Shown here piece by piece: positions 30,871 to 42,344 of a DNA stretch of 64,000 nucleotides (its first letter is position 1; the number at the start of each line of letters is the position of its first letter). This DNA comes from Aspidapion aeneum (taxonomy: Eukaryota > Arthropoda > Insecta > Coleoptera > Brentidae): positions 8,650,931 through 8,714,930 of the forward strand of contig OY755047.1 of NCBI GenBank assembly GCA_963576565.1, read 5' to 3'. The position numbers and the translations under genes are program-made. The notes under the pieces were generated by a model that worked only from the letters and a program-made list of their open reading frames with translations, made no database searches and was not told the origin of the DNA.

Positions 30871-31058
30871 AGCGCGGATTTGAGGGGGGGTAACGGGGTA
30901 ATTACCCCCCCTAGAAAAAAAAATGCACTTTTTCCTAATAAAATAAGGGAAAACAGGAAAATTACCCCCCCCTAGAAAAAAAAAATTATAGTACAACTAT
31001 AGTCGACTATTACCCCCCCCCCCCTAGATTTTGACCCAGATCCGCGCTTGCTTTTAGA
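30871..31058. mobile_element. short MITE with G/C-run arms
   Basis: The ends AGCGCGGATTTGAGGGGGGG and CCCAGATCCGCGCT are inverted. The interior has three CCCCCCYTAGAAAAAAAAA-like blocks. A related half is at 16790-16855 (GATTTGAGGGGGGGGGG ... GTAGATCCGCACC). No duplication can be assigned. Confidence 0.6.
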
Positions 31059-31177
31059 GTGCTAATGGGCTAGGAAGGTATCAGATTCGTCATGGATCCA
31101 TTTATTTATAAAATAGCATCACAAAAAAAATTTAAAAAAATATATTAATAAAAAAAAATAAGAAGCGTTTTTCTTAC

Positions 31178-31402
31178 CCTTGTGGTCGATATCCGTTCTG
31201 ACCCGAGGCGTAGATGGGTCCGCCCTTCGGCCCCCCCACGTAGCCGCCCCCGACCGACGTGGGCCCGGCGTTGCCGTGGGCCCCCTGATTGGCCCCGCTG
31301 TGGGGCCCCGATTGCGTGCCCGTAGTGACCCCCCACACCGTGGTCACGACTGACAGCTGTTGTTGGGTCGCCACCTGGCCGCCAGATGCCGGTGACCAAT
31401 CC
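31178..31402 (-). CDS. tna: ZMIZ/tonalli exon with the LSVVTTVWGVT motif (most 5' exon seen)
   Basis: This 225-nt exon has acceptor TTTTGCAG ending at 31403 and donor GTAAGA from 31177. It is entered in phase 2 (one G completes a codon) and leaves with two bases of a Gly codon. It reads DWSPASGGQVATQQQLSVVT, then TVWGVTTGTQSGPHSGANQG, then AHGNAGPTSVGGGYVGGPKG. LSVVTTVWGVT is invariant in ZMIZ1/2 and fixes the identity. It is about 64% GC against a very AT-rich surrounding. The N-terminal TPR-like region that should precede it is not found in the remaining 32 kb. Confidence 0.95.
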
Positions 31403-31602
31403 CTGCAAAAAAAAACAAACAAAAAATAAATAAAAAAATTTAAAAAGAAAAATTCTTTATGTTTAACGATATTTCCCGATTTCTTCCTTTTGTGTCATCA
31501 ATCATCAAAAAAAAATAAAAAATTCGGGTCTTTTTATTTTTCTCAAAAAATTTTATAATTAGTTATTGTTAATTATAATAACTTATCAATCATAGATATC
31601 AA

Positions 31603-31767
31603 TAATTACACAGCCCCTAAAGATATGCAACCTAACAGACTTAATAACAGCAGCGAACAGATGGCTCTGCAGCGTCATCATTAGAACTACATGAATATAC
31701 GGCAGAGCCATCTGTCCGCTGCTGTTATTAAGTTTGTTGGGTTGCATATCTCGGGGTTGCGTAATCA
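31603..31767. mobile_element. 165-bp palindromic MITE
   Basis: The arms of about 64 bp (GATATGCAACCTAACAGACT, TAATAACAGCAGCGAACAGA, TGGCTCTGC and their inverse) surround a ~40-bp loop. The ends are TAATTACACAGCCCC and GGGGTTGCGTAATCA. It sits 200 bp upstream of the acceptor of the 31402 exon. Confidence 0.8.
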
Positions 31768-31774
31768 TTGTACA

Positions 31775-32560
31775 TACATAAAAGCGATTAAAGAACTATA
31801 TAAAGGGTCAAAATCTGAAATTAAAATTGGAAAATTTCAAAAGAATTCCTGGTAATGAAAGGCTAAAGACAGGGATGTTGTATCTCTCAAACTCTTTTTA
31901 AAATCGGTATCGCAGTAGCTCTAAAAAACTATGGAAACGTAAAGTACACGGTATGGGAATACGACTTAACGACCGATTTACCATATACACACTACAGTTT
32001 GCTGACGACCAAGTAATTGTAGCTAATGGTGAAGAAAACATGGAGTATAAGATGAGAAAGTTATTGGAAAAATATCAAAAGTGGGGGTTAACAGCGAACG
32101 TGGACAAGACACAGTACTTATGTATTGGAAACGAAAGTGAGAGAGAACTAGACAATGGACAATGAGTATGTATACCTACTTGGGTGTCACATTTGATAAG
32201 ACAGGAACAAACTGTCAAGAACTGGAAAAAAGAATAGTAAAAGCAAAAAAGGTTATAAGATGTCTTAACAGTATTTTATGGAGCAGAGGGATAAAAAAGA
32301 ATATAAAATTTAACATATATGAATCAATGGTGAAAAGCAGGCTGTTGTATGGAATAGAGAATTGTCGCGTAACAGAAAAATTCAAAACAAAAATGGAAAG
32401 TGTCGAAATAGATGTAATAAAAAGATCAATGAGAATATCTAGAACAGATCATATAAGAAATGAGACTATAAAAGAAAGAATGGGAATCGAGGGTTAATCC
32501 AAGGATCAATGAGGCAAAAAAACCTGATAGAAGATAACTGCCAGGATCGAAGGAGGTGTA
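31775..32560 (+). mobile_element. LINE family 2, copy C (frameshifted fragment)
   Basis: It begins AIKELYKGSKSEIKIGKF-like (31783 on) and runs through GIRLNDRFTIYTLQFADDQV, EYKMRKLLEKYQKWGLTANV and GVTFDKTGTNCQELEKRIVK to RISRTDHIRNETIKERMGIEG-like sequence. Then it jumps to NPRINEAKKPDRR-like sequence and stops near 32555, lacking the RPK basic tail. Several frameshifts are present. It retains more of the RT than copy B. Confidence 0.8.
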
Positions 32561-32713
32561 TTAGTTTATAACAACAAACAATCGAAATTTTGTAGAATTA
32601 TGCATTGCAATAATTATTGTGTTACAACTATTATTTTTAAAAAAAGTCAAAATTATTTCCAAAAATCTACAAATTAAAAAAATGTCTGTGTAGTTCTAGA
32701 GCTAGTGCCTATC

Positions 32714-32852
32714 CTTAAACTACGTAACGCTCAAGGGGGGAAGGGGGATTTGGCCATGCGTGAATCTTTTTTAATGTGTTTTTTCTTGAAAATGCGTTAA
32801 GAGGGGGTGGGGGTCAAAAATCCTGAGTTTTTGCGTTACGTAATTTAAAGAC
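32714..32852. mobile_element. short MITE with TACGTAACGC ends
   Basis: TTAAACTACGTAACGCTCAA on the left and TTTTTGCGTTACGTAATTTA on the right are inverted. Both halves are G-rich on one strand (AAGGGGGGAAGGGGG, GAGGGGGTGGGGG). This type of TACGTAACGC end is widespread among insect MITEs. Confidence 0.65.
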
Positions 32853-33059
32853 GGCAAAAATTAGGTTTTACTGATCAATATTTAGAGGCTCTGGGGGGGC
32901 TTCAGCCCCTAAATCGCCCCCTCCGTACGCCACTCTAGATTGAATTTTTTTTAATTATAATTAATCACAAGATTATTTGATATTGTCAAATTTTCTATAT
33001 ACGCCACTGTCTATGATCATAGATCATGCACACAAAGAGATCAAATACCGCTTTCCAGT

Positions 33060-33325
33060 ATTTAACCAAGAGTAAGTGGCGCGACCTTGCGGGCGCGAGC
33101 GGGCGTAGTCATCTCGACCGGTTCACCGACTTTGTGTCAAATTAGCGCCCGTTTTTCTTTGCTTAATTTGCGTCTAGGTGGCGCGAGGCGTTGCAAGAAG
33201 CTGCTAGGCAGGTGCTTTTTTGTTGATTTAATTAGTTTTTGAGCAGTTGTTTGTAGTTGATTGGGTTTATTTATGTTTGACTGCACGAACACAGTATGTT
33301 CTTGCCTATGTTCTACTAAATTATC
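33060..33325. other. GC-rich, CpG-containing stretch without a recognised gene
   Basis: GTGGCGCGACCTTGCGGGCG, CGAGCGGGCGTAGTC and GGTGGCGCGAGGCGTTGC stand out from the AT-rich background. It lies immediately left of a foldback element and might be transposon promoter sequence. The downstream 65-codon frame is not recognisable. Confidence 0.35.
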
Positions 33326-34140
33326 GATCGTGGTCCGACGTCACGGTCTCTAAAATAGACCGGTCTTCGGATCTTATATATGGAGTTTTTTACGTCACTA
33401 TTAGTCCAGCTGATTTTTGTAAACAAAAGTTAGGTATAATATGAACAACTAATATTTTTTGAAAACTAAGGCAATTTTTCTACTGTTTTTTTAGTACATC
33501 CTTAGAAAATAAAATTTTTTAGACGTATTATCGTTATTTTTTTTAGCTGCTTTATTTTTTATTATACAAAACTTAAAATGCAAGTCAAACTGAATGTGAT
33601 TGTTTAGTATCAAAGGTAAACCGAGGATTTGGGAAGTAAACAAAGGTGTAGGTTAGCGGATTACTTTTTAAGCTGAAACGAACACATTATTTTCTTCGAA
33701 TTTTAATTTTTGTGTAAAGAAAAATGAAGCCGGCTAAAAAAAATAACGACACAAAAATATTATTTTACAAGAATATACTAAAAAACAATAGGAAAATTGC
33801 CTTGGTTTTCAAAAAATTTAAAAAATATTAGTTGTTCATATCATATCTAACTTGAAATAAAATTTCGGACTTCCATTGTCTTTATTTATTTTAAAAACAC
33901 GATGTTTCGGTTAGTGAGTATCTCTAACCGTTATCAAGTGTAAACTGAAAATAAATAAAGACAATGGAGGCCGAAATTTTATTTCTATACAATCATTGTC
34001 TACGAGTTTCAAAGAAAGAGATATGTAACTTTGTTTACAAAAATCAGCTGGACCACCAGTGACGTGAAAAATTCGACATATATATATATAAGATCCGTGG
34101 ACCGTTCTAATTCTAGGGACCGTGATCCGACGTCACGGGG
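33318..34140. mobile_element. foldback element with CGTGGTCCGACGTCACGG arms
   Basis: The left arm has CGTGGTCCGACGTCACGGTC, AGACCGGTCTTCGGATCTTA and TCCAGCTGATTTTTGTAAAC. The right arm is the inverse (GTTTACAAAAATCAGCTGGA, AAGATCCGTGGACCGTTC, CGTGATCCGACGTCACGG). Arm length is about 110 bp. It contains a copy of the CGAAAC-motif hairpin element (33854-34012) in shortened, single-arm form. Confidence 0.75.
33854..34012. mobile_element. relative of the 24728 hairpin insert
   Basis: It starts GAAATAAAATTTCGGACTTC, has TTTCGGTTAGTGAGTATCTC and TAACCGTTATCAAGTG, then skips to AATAAATAAAGACAATGGAG and CCGAAATTTTATTTC. The second arm has lost its stem part, so the two arms meet off-centre. It shares the right-hand tail CAATCATTGTCTACGAGTTT with the 24728 copy. 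Confidence 0.7.
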
Positions 34141-34164
34141 TATTTATAATAAAATGTATTTATA

Positions 34165-34819
34165 CAGAGTGTTCCAACTAAAAGGTAACAGACGTGTTTT
34201 TTGGTATTTTTTGTGTGAATTTGGAGAAACGCTCGGGCACGTCGATTTTGCTTGCGAGGGGGACACCTTTTGGCTATCTTGAAATTTTTGTAGCGCGCAC
34301 CATCTTAGAGGGGTATACTTTACCCCTATATTTTGAATAGGGAAAGTGGGTCTAGTGATACCTTCTTTTGAAGTTCTCTTGAATATCTTTAAAACCGTGT
34401 AAAAATTTCGAAAATCAATAGATTAGTTTTTGAGATATTTGCTTTCAAATTTTCAAATTTTACATGGAATGATAAAATAAAAATCAAATCCGAAAAATAT
34501 AAAATTCTGATTAAATCCATGTTAAATTTGAAAGTTTGAAGGCAATTATCTGAAACACTAATAGATAGATTTTTGAAATTTTTACACGGTTGTAAAGACA
34601 TTCAAGAGGCCTTCAAAACAAGGTATCACTAGACCCACTTTCCCTATTCAAAATATAGGGGTAAAGTATACCCCTCGAAGATGGTGAGTGCTGCAAAAAT
34701 TTCAAGATAGCCAAAAGGTGTCCCCCTCGCAAACAAAATCGACGTGTCCGAGCGTTTCTCCAAATTCACACAAAAAATACCTAAAAACACGTCTGTTACC
34801 TTTTAGTTGGAACACCCTG
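34165..34819. mobile_element. 655-bp near-perfect palindromic foldback, TA flanks
   Basis: The ends CAGAGTGTTCCAACTAAAAG and CTTTTAGTTGGAACACCCTG are flanked by TA. The arms match over about 300 bp, for example AAACGCTCGGGCACGTCGAT against ATCGACGTGTCCGAGCGTTT, and GAGGGGTATACTTTACCCCT against its inverse. The centre lies near 34495. The small frames inside are symmetrical shadows. Confidence 0.9.
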
Positions 34820-35880
34820 TATATCTGGGTAACGAAAGTCACCAGAGCTCTAAATATTTGTAGGTGATTTTTCCTATATAATTAAGTCAAAATGTGTTTT
34901 TTAAATTTCTTAATGGGATTTAAATGAAACTCAAAATTTTGTTTTTAAAAACCACCTATAGTTTATCCCCTTTGGTATGGTTGATTTAATTTTAACCACA
35001 TTAGGAAAAAAATCCGGATGAATTTAATAAACTATAACATTTATACACCAAATTTTGTCTTAATTGAATGAATAGTTTAATAGTTACACGCTATTGTACT
35101 TTATTCAAGAGATATTAATGATAATTAGAAGAGTTTTGTAAATATCTTTTTTTAAACAACTTTTTTAGAGTTGGATTTTAAGATTAAGTAGTGACTCTTT
35201 GGCCCAGATAGATAACTTTTTGACAGCAAGAATGTTCATTTAAATTGGTTAATTATTTTAAAGCAAAGATCAATGTTTTTCATTTGTTTTATGGCAATTT
35301 TTTTGGTATTTTGGGTATATTTTTGAATGAGTAAAAAGATCATCTAAAAACAATTTTGTTTTTTAGTTATAATTTCAAGGTTGAAACCCAAATTTAATAT
35401 TTTGTGTTCGTTACCCAGTGATTTTTTTTCACAATAATATTATTTAAAAAAAAATTTTGTTTTAATTTTTATATTTTAAATTTCTTCCTAAATTCATTAT
35501 TTTTTGCTTGGCAGAGACATTGTACTTCCAACATAACTTTAAAACAAAGATAAACACTTATCTTTTAAATAAAAATAAATAATAAAATTGAAAATTTATA
35601 GCATTGACATCAAAGGTGAAATATTGTTTAAAAACAATTTGTTCGGATTTAAATTGAATATCAAGTGAGGATTATTGGTTAATGCTCAGATCCAAAGTTC
35701 AAATGTGTATCCAAAATGAATTTAATTAAGTTTTTCAATTAAATAATCACTTTTGTTTATTATATTTTTGTTTTACAGTCGCAGAGTTCAACTAGATTTT
35801 ATGCATTTTTTTAAACAAATGTCCAAAAACAAATTTATATTTTTTAAGAAAAATAATTTTTAAACATGATAATAAGTCCG
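34820..35880. other. gene-free AT-rich interval
   Basis: I see no coding sequence, no clear transposon ends and no tandem repeat here. Confidence 0.55.
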
Positions 35881-35933
35881 TTTAGGGTTGCCAATTTTAA
35901 ATTACGGTTTGTCAGGACATTTGTTGTAAATTG

Positions 35934-37050
35934 TGGCATGAAGGCCTTAATTTTAAACTAAAAAGGTTTCTGCCAAAACAATATTCGGATATTTTGGAAT
36001 CATACATATCTGATAGACATTTTAGAGTAAAACAGGAAGACTCATACTCAAATTTAAGAGAAATTCAAGCAGGCGTGCCCCAGGGTAGCGTACTAGGCCC
36101 TTATCTATACTTATTATTCACTTGTGATATCCCAAAGCCAGAAATTTGTCACTTAGCAACATTTGCCGATGATACTGGTTTATTGACGGTAGAAAAATCT
36201 ATTGAAAAATGCATAGACAAACTTCAGGATGCAGTCACCCAAATTCACAGTTGGACCACAAAGTGGCGAATAAAATTAAATGAAACCAAATCAATTCATG
36301 TTGATTTTACAAACAAAAATATAAATTACATACAAATAACAATTAACAACATTCCAGTACCATATTCGAATCAGGCAAATATCTAGGTATGACACTTGAT
36401 GCCAACTTGCGCTGGAAAGCACATGTTAAGAAAAAAAAAGAAGAACTTGAGATAAGGTATAGAAAAATGAACTGGCTAATTGGAAGGAAGTCCAATTTAA
36501 CAATTCATAATAAGTTACTGCTTTATAGACAAATACTGAAACCAGTATGGACATATGGTATTCAACTATGGGGTTGTGCTAAAGAGAGTAACATTCTAGT
36601 TGTACAGAGATATCAAAATAAAGTATTAAGAAACATTGTGAATGCACCTTGGTACGTTCGAAATAGTGACCTTCATCGAGATCTAAAAATCGAAACTGTA
36701 GCAGAGACTATAAAAAAGTACGCAAAAAGCCATGAAGATAGACTCCATCGGCATGTGAATGTGGAAGCAATTCAGCTTCTAGACAATACTATGCTAGTTC
36801 GACGACTAAAAAGAGTGAAGCCGTTTGAGCTAGTAAACTAAGTGAATTACACATAAAACAAAATAATGCTATAAACACAACACAATTGTGAGTTACAGAC
36901 TAAACAAAGCGGGGAGAACTGTTGAGTGAACCCTAAGTTTAAATCTGACTTTTCTAGTAAATTAAGTTAAAACAAAATTGCTAATTAGTCTACTGACTAG
37001 ATTGTAATAAAAAAAAACACAGTGTGTTTGACAAATAAAAAAAAAAAAAA
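35934..37050 (+). mobile_element. Jockey-like LINE, copy 1 (5'-truncated, one frameshift, 13-bp TSD)
   Basis: The RT sequence runs KRFLPKQYSDILESYISDRH, QAGVPQGSVLGPYLYLLFTC, HLATFADDTGLLTVEKSIEK and WTTKWRIKLNETKSIHVDFT. After a one-base deletion near 36383 it continues YLGMTLDANLRWKAHVKKKK and LKPVWTYGIQLWGCAKESNI to ...RRLKRVKPFELVN and a stop. QGSVLGP and FADDT are the fingers and palm motifs of Jockey-clade RTs. The 3' end is poly-A. The flanks TTGTTGTAAATTG (35921-35933) and TTGTTTTAAATTG (37051-37063) are a 13-bp duplication with one change. Confidence 0.92.
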
Positions 37051-37361
37051 TTGTTTTAAATTGTCAGGACATTTGATCTAAAATCAGGACAGCCTCAAAT
37101 TGTTATCAAAAACTAAAACATAAAATATTTTTAATTTTTGTAAATTATCAATTTTAAAAAAACTTCTTAATTTTGCAGACATTACATATTTAGAAGGTAC
37201 TTATTTACAAATAACTACCTATCTAATAAAAATTATAACAATATTGTCTATGGATTTGTTGACAAATTCACTTCCGGTTACCAGTTAGAAATTTTCAAGA
37301 TGCTTGTCAATATACTAATATAGGGAGACACTCGATCATAGTTACTTTCCACACCACCCTA

Positions 37362-37672
37362 CAGCGGCGTAGAGTGCCCGAAAGGGCGGGGGGGGGGGGG
37401 GGGGGGAGCTAAAAAGGGCGCCCCTGAAAACTGATGAAAAATCTTGTGGCAAAAAAAACCAAATCGGTCAAAAAAGGCCTCTCAAAATCTTGCGACCAAA
37501 AAAAAAAAAAGGTCGTCATGTCGTTAGTTTCCTTTGGCACCCACTCAATTGGCCATTACCGGGCCGACTTAATAAAGCTGAGGGCGCTTCGGCCACCTAT
37601 GGGGCGCCACTACCCTCGGGGCGGGGGGGGGGGGGCGACGAACCCCCCGCCCCCCCCCACGCTACGCCGCTG
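37362..37672. mobile_element. 311-bp hAT-like MITE with G/C runs, 8-bp TSD
   Basis: The TIRs CAGCGGCGTAG and CTACGCCGCTG are flanked by CCACCCTA at 37354-37361 and 37673-37680, a perfect 8-bp duplication as for hAT. Inside are long G and C runs (37386-37406, 37622-37635) and a CTTGCGACCAAAAAAAAAAA segment resembling the spacer units of the 27634 element. The GGCGTAG core is shared with the hAT element at 48950. Confidence 0.85.
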
Positions 37673-37680
37673 CCACCCTA

Positions 37681-39233
37681 ATTACATCAAGGTATGTTTA
37701 AAAAAAATTGAAATAGTTGCGTTACATGTAGCATAAATTGATGTTGTAATACATCGTTGAAAAACTCTTAAAAAATGCTAAAAATAATGTTTTTACAACT
37801 TTTTTGATGACATCATCGGTGGACAAGCGGTATGTATTTTGAAAAATCGAAGTATTCGTGCCCATTGGGGGTGGAAATATTGGAAAATAAGTTAACGTTA
37901 AGTATTTTTACACTAAATACACTTTTTCTTTTGAAATCAGATTTGATTGAAGACTTTAAAGATTTAAGAAACATTTTATTTTTCCAGGACATTTGCTGTC
38001 CTGATAAGGGTGTTGTTAGGACACAGGACCTTTTACTAAAAATCAGGACAATCCTGAGAAATCAAGACGAGTTGGTAACCCTATTGTTTTCCATAATAAT
38101 CTGTAAACAAAGCTGAGTATACAGGCATGAAAATTACCTTTTTTTCTATTCAAATCGAAAAAAATCAAAAAACAATGCAAATATACACTTTTTCTGGCCA
38201 CTCACAAAGAACAGATTAAAGTGTAAGCCACCACCAAAATTTCAAAAGCCAGTGCCACCTAATGAATGAATGCCACATTATTCAATGCTCACAAAACTGA
38301 GTTTAGTTTTAGTGATGTTTGATCATCTCCCTTAAACAACGGTTTTAGTGTTCTGTTGAACTAAGGCTGAGATTTTTGACAATTTTTTTGAGAAATAAGA
38401 TTTCTTTTTAGTTTGTTTTTTACAGTAATGGATTTGTAAGATTTTCGATATATTTGAACTTCCAAAAATATTTTATAAACATGACAACCTTTTAGGTGAA
38501 TACATTCACAAAACCTGAGGTTTCAGGTGTTGTTAACAACTTTTCAATATAAAAATATGGAAAAAATTAAAGGTCATATGGAAAAGATAAAAATTATGTT
38601 TTTGTCATTTAAGTATATTAATGAAAAAAAATGTTTTGTGCAAATTCAAATATTGATAAGACACCATTTTATAGAATATTTAATATTAGCTTTTTCTATC
38701 ATTTATATTATTTTTCGGGTTCCCTAGCCTAAAAAGGTTCCTTATATTTCCTCAAATTATAAATAAATTAAAGAATTCAGTATATTATTTTTATTATTAT
38801 TACTTTTTGTTTTTATAACCTACAAATTTTTTTTAAAAATTTTTACAATAATTATATTAAAATAAAGTACCTAGGTATGGAATACCTGTATGTACTAGAA
38901 TAGTACTTTTAAATATCACAGTTCTTTTTTTCTAACATAGAATAAGCATTTACTGTTTTTACAATTTTTAACAAGATTTAAATATTTTTTTTCTACTAAA
39001 AGAATACCTGCCTTGATTGCTTTGTCATCAACATCAATCTAAAACCAAACCTTGAATCAATTTTAATTTTTGTAAACTAAAACCAAATGCGACGCACTAA
39101 AAAAATTGTCGACCTTGGCTAAAAAAAAACAATGATTTTTTGAGGACATTTTTAATATTAAATGTTTTTATTTATTGTTCAGTTAAATTGGTACCTTATG
39201 AAATTCACATGCAATTTTTATGTAAACTTAATA
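37681..39233. other. gene-free interval with a candidate transposon terminus
   Basis: TCAGGACA words recur (35910, 37064, 37987, 38042). GGTAACCCTATT at 38075-38086 is inverse to AGGGTTGCC near 35884, so an old element may span 35883-38086 and contain both the Jockey copy and the hAT MITE; no duplication confirms it. From 38100 to 39233 I see nothing. Confidence 0.3.
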
Positions 39234-39479
39234 CAGTGAAATCTATTAAGCGGACACCTCTATTAAGCGGACACTCCCTTTAGGCGGACAAATTTGTTGA
39301 AACCAAGCTTCCCTATTTCTTTACATGTAAAATTCACTCCTATAACCGGACACTGTAATAACCGGACGCGGACAATTTTTTTTGGTTAAAAATTTCTGAA
39401 ACCTCTCTTAACCGAACGCGAACCTCTGACAACGGGACGGAGCGCGGCATGACATGTCCGCTTATAGGAGGTTTCACTG
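39234..39479. mobile_element. Tigger-like MITE (GCGGACA family), 246 bp
   Basis: The ends CAGTGAAATCTATTAAGCGG and CTTATAGGAGGTTTCACTG are flanked by TA. The interior has the family words TAACCGGACGCGGACAATTT and CTCTGACAACGGGACGG. It is an internally deleted relative of the element at 21680, without the helix-turn-helix coding part. Confidence 0.88.
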
Positions 39480-39774
39480 TAATTAGTGAAATAAAACAAA
39501 ATTTGAAAAAAAATGAAAAAAAGAGGTGTGAGTTTTATAATTGACTTTTTCCTCACAAATTATAAATTTATTAAAAAAACATTCAAGGAAAGCAATATGT
39601 CAAAAAACTGATTGATCACCTACAGATTGGTTACCTAAACTATGGAAAATAATTAAAAAGTAAAAAAAATACGCATTTTATTAAATTAATAAAAATATAT
39701 TAAAAAGTCAAATTAAGGCAAAAAGGTGTAGTTTATGATAAAAATCTTAGTTTTTATCCTTTGGTGTATGATAA

Positions 39775-40445
39775 ACTATCTGGAGGCACGGCAGTGCCCC
39801 GTCAAGTTCGCGCGGAAACTGCTGTACCTTCTTTTCTTGAAACATTTCAGCCCATATTTGACCTATCCAAAACTCTACTTCGGAATGAGCCACGAAACTC
39901 AAACTTTGCACAGTCGTAAATCTTTATAGAGTTAACAATCCCTCCAAGTTTCATGGACTTCCATAAAGTAGTACAGTAGTTACGAAATTTCAAAAAACGT
40001 TAAATTACCACTCACTCACTTACTCATCTACTATAGTTTTTTTTTAATTCTACTGTACTTCCAGACATGCTAAAAAGCTGAAATTTGGCACACTGATAGA
40101 AATTGTTACCAAACCCTTGGAAAAAATCAAAAAACCCCAAAATTCTAAGTCACTACCCTTCCTCATACATGTAAAGTTATGTAAAATTAACATTGCCACT
40201 TCCAGAAATGATATAGAGAACTGAGCTTTGGCAGACTGATAGGAAATATGATAAAACTATAGAAAAAATTTAAAAACCCCAAAATTTTAATTTGCTTCCC
40301 TCCGCTATAAATGTAAAGTTATGTAAAAGTAACATTGCCCACTTCCAGAAATGATATAGAGAGCTGAGCTTTGGAAGGCTGATAGAAACTATGATAAAAC
40401 TATAAAAGAAAATTTTAAAAAAAATTACATGAAATGTTTTTGTTA
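39775..40445 (+). repeat. dispersed repeat, copy 1 (second copy 57965-58560)
   Basis: Long shared stretches in the same orientation include CTTTTCTTGAAACATTTCAG, CCCATATTTGACCTATC, CCTCCAAGTTTCATGGACTT and ACTTCCAGAAATGATATAGA. Within it a ~180-bp unit (AGCTTTGG...AAAACTATAG...ACCCCAAAATTTTAATTT...AAAGTTATGTAAAA) is repeated. No coding is seen. The class is unknown. Confidence 0.7.
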
Positions 40446-41924
40446 TATTATTGAATTGGCAAATCATTTTTAAAATAAAAAGAATGGGAGTAATTTATTT
40501 TTAATTTGTTATTAATCCTCATTTGATGATTTTTATTAGCATAAATGTAGACTATTATGTTCAATAAATAAATAAACATTGAATTGTTAATAAGTTAATA
40601 TAATAAATGCTATTGTGAGTATTGTGCACTGTAGTGAGTAAGGTGTTGATAGAAATATTTTATAATAAATAATAAAATGTTAATAATGTACCTATATGGA
40701 TCCAAAATAAACAATAACATATTTTACCGTGTGAAAAAAAAACATAAAAGATTTTCACACAACATTATTTTCAGATAAAAAATACTTTTGTTAAACATTT
40801 AAAAAAATTAGATGAACAAATTGTTTCTGTCACAGGATTTGTAAGATAAAAATCTTAAAGCGTTTATTTATATATCTTTCTAAATAAATAAATTTTAATT
40901 AAAAGCTGTAAATTATTTCATTATTATGGTTTTAAATGGTTAAATGTTCAATTTTATATTTTTAGGGGCAGAATGATTTTCATAAAAGGGTCAATGACCT
41001 CGCAAAAATATTTACCTTTTTTGTTATGTGTCTTTTAGTTGGGTTAGGGTGTGTGTATGTTTATGATATTTGTGTATTTCTTTTGTTTTTTCATGCAATA
41101 AAAAATAAAAACATGCAAATTTTTTTCTTGGTGGATTTTTGTGAAAATGTTTAATTTTTTGAAAAACCTGGTGATCCAGTCCTGTCGGATGATGAATTGT
41201 CACTTTTGTCCCAAAGTTCCTCAAAAATAACTTTCTAATCACTGTTATTGTTTTTTTTTGTAAATTTAAAGTTTTTTTATCACTTTGTTCAAATATCTTT
41301 TTTGACACTTTTTAGGCGTAGTTTTTTACTGCACTACTTAAGTTTTTTATGATTATAAAAATCCCTTCAAAGTTTATCACTGTTTAGTTAGTTTTATGTC
41401 TTTTTTGCCACTTTTCAGTTTTTTAATCCCAGTTTAAAAATCCACCTATGCTATCTATTTTCACAAATTTTTTCAAAGTCGCAAATATCCAAGTTTTGAA
41501 ACTTTTTGATATAATCCAAATCAGGTCAGTTCACTTATTGCACAGTTTTTGTGTTTTTGCACTTTTTTCACATAAAATCCACAGTAATCCAAAATTTCCA
41601 GTTTTTCACAAAATTCACTAAAAACCGAAAAAATCACTTAATCCACCAAAAAAAAAATTCCATATTTTTTTTTTAATTTACCAAAAAAAATTTTAAACCT
41701 ACCTATAGGAAGTATACCCCAACATCTAAATGAAAACATAAAGCCTTTTTCAGTAAATCCACAAAAACTTCAAAATGATCCTCCTCAAAAAACAGTCATA
41801 TTTAACTCTAAAGAGTTGTGGTATTCTCTTAAAAAAATACCGCGCGAATTTCTTGTTCCAGTCCAAAAATATACTAATTAATAAATACACACTTATTGAA
41901 CGATCACAATACAATAATAATATC
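40446..41924. other. gene-free AT-rich interval
   Basis: Only homopolymer-rich sequence is seen; no convincing exon or element ends. The minus-strand 94-codon frame near 41.0-41.3 kb is Lys/His-rich noise. Confidence 0.5.
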
Positions 41925-42180
41925 CATATACAGAGGTAAAGGTGTGTTTACACTGTATCGCGGCGAGTTCCGCTGCTTCGTGCGTTCTGTACGCGATGTC
42001 TCTCGGCCTGACGCGTTTTACCGACTGTCCGCCGTTTCAAGGCACTCACTCGATTCCTGTGCTCGATGCGCGCTAGCAGGGTTTGACTGTCAACTGTTTT
42101 CTCGGATCTAAAGGAGAAACGTTTTACACAGTACAGTACGTAGTCTGCTTTCGGCTCCAAGCACGTAGGCCAATGGAGTC
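41925..42180. promoter_or_regulatory. CpG-rich patch, possible promoter or non-coding first exon
   Basis: About 200 bp carry many CpGs (TATCGCGGCGAGTTCCG, TGTACGCGATGTCTCTCGG, CTGACGCGTTTTACCG, TCGATGCGCGCTAGC) in a region otherwise near 25-30% GC. On the minus strand ATCGA|GTGAGTGCC is a good splice-donor match (near 42053), so this could be an untranslated first exon of the ZMIZ/tonalli gene 10 kb upstream of its first visible coding exon. No initiator or TATA can be fixed. A transposon promoter is the alternative. Confidence 0.3.
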
Positions 42181-42344
42181 CGTAAATCCTACACTGGATA
42201 ATTAGTATCTTTTTGAATATTTACTTGAAAAAACAAGAAAAACACGAAGTTTCGCGGACTTTTACGACATCATTTATGCCTTTTTATCAGTTTATTTAAA
42301 AAACTTACATTCAAGCTCTATAAAAAATTATTGCTTAAAGGATA

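Noticed and set aside
34389..34601. 70-codon frame in the 34.2-34.8 kb palindrome
   Set aside because: Sits at the centre of a near-perfect inverted repeat and mirrors itself; no domain.
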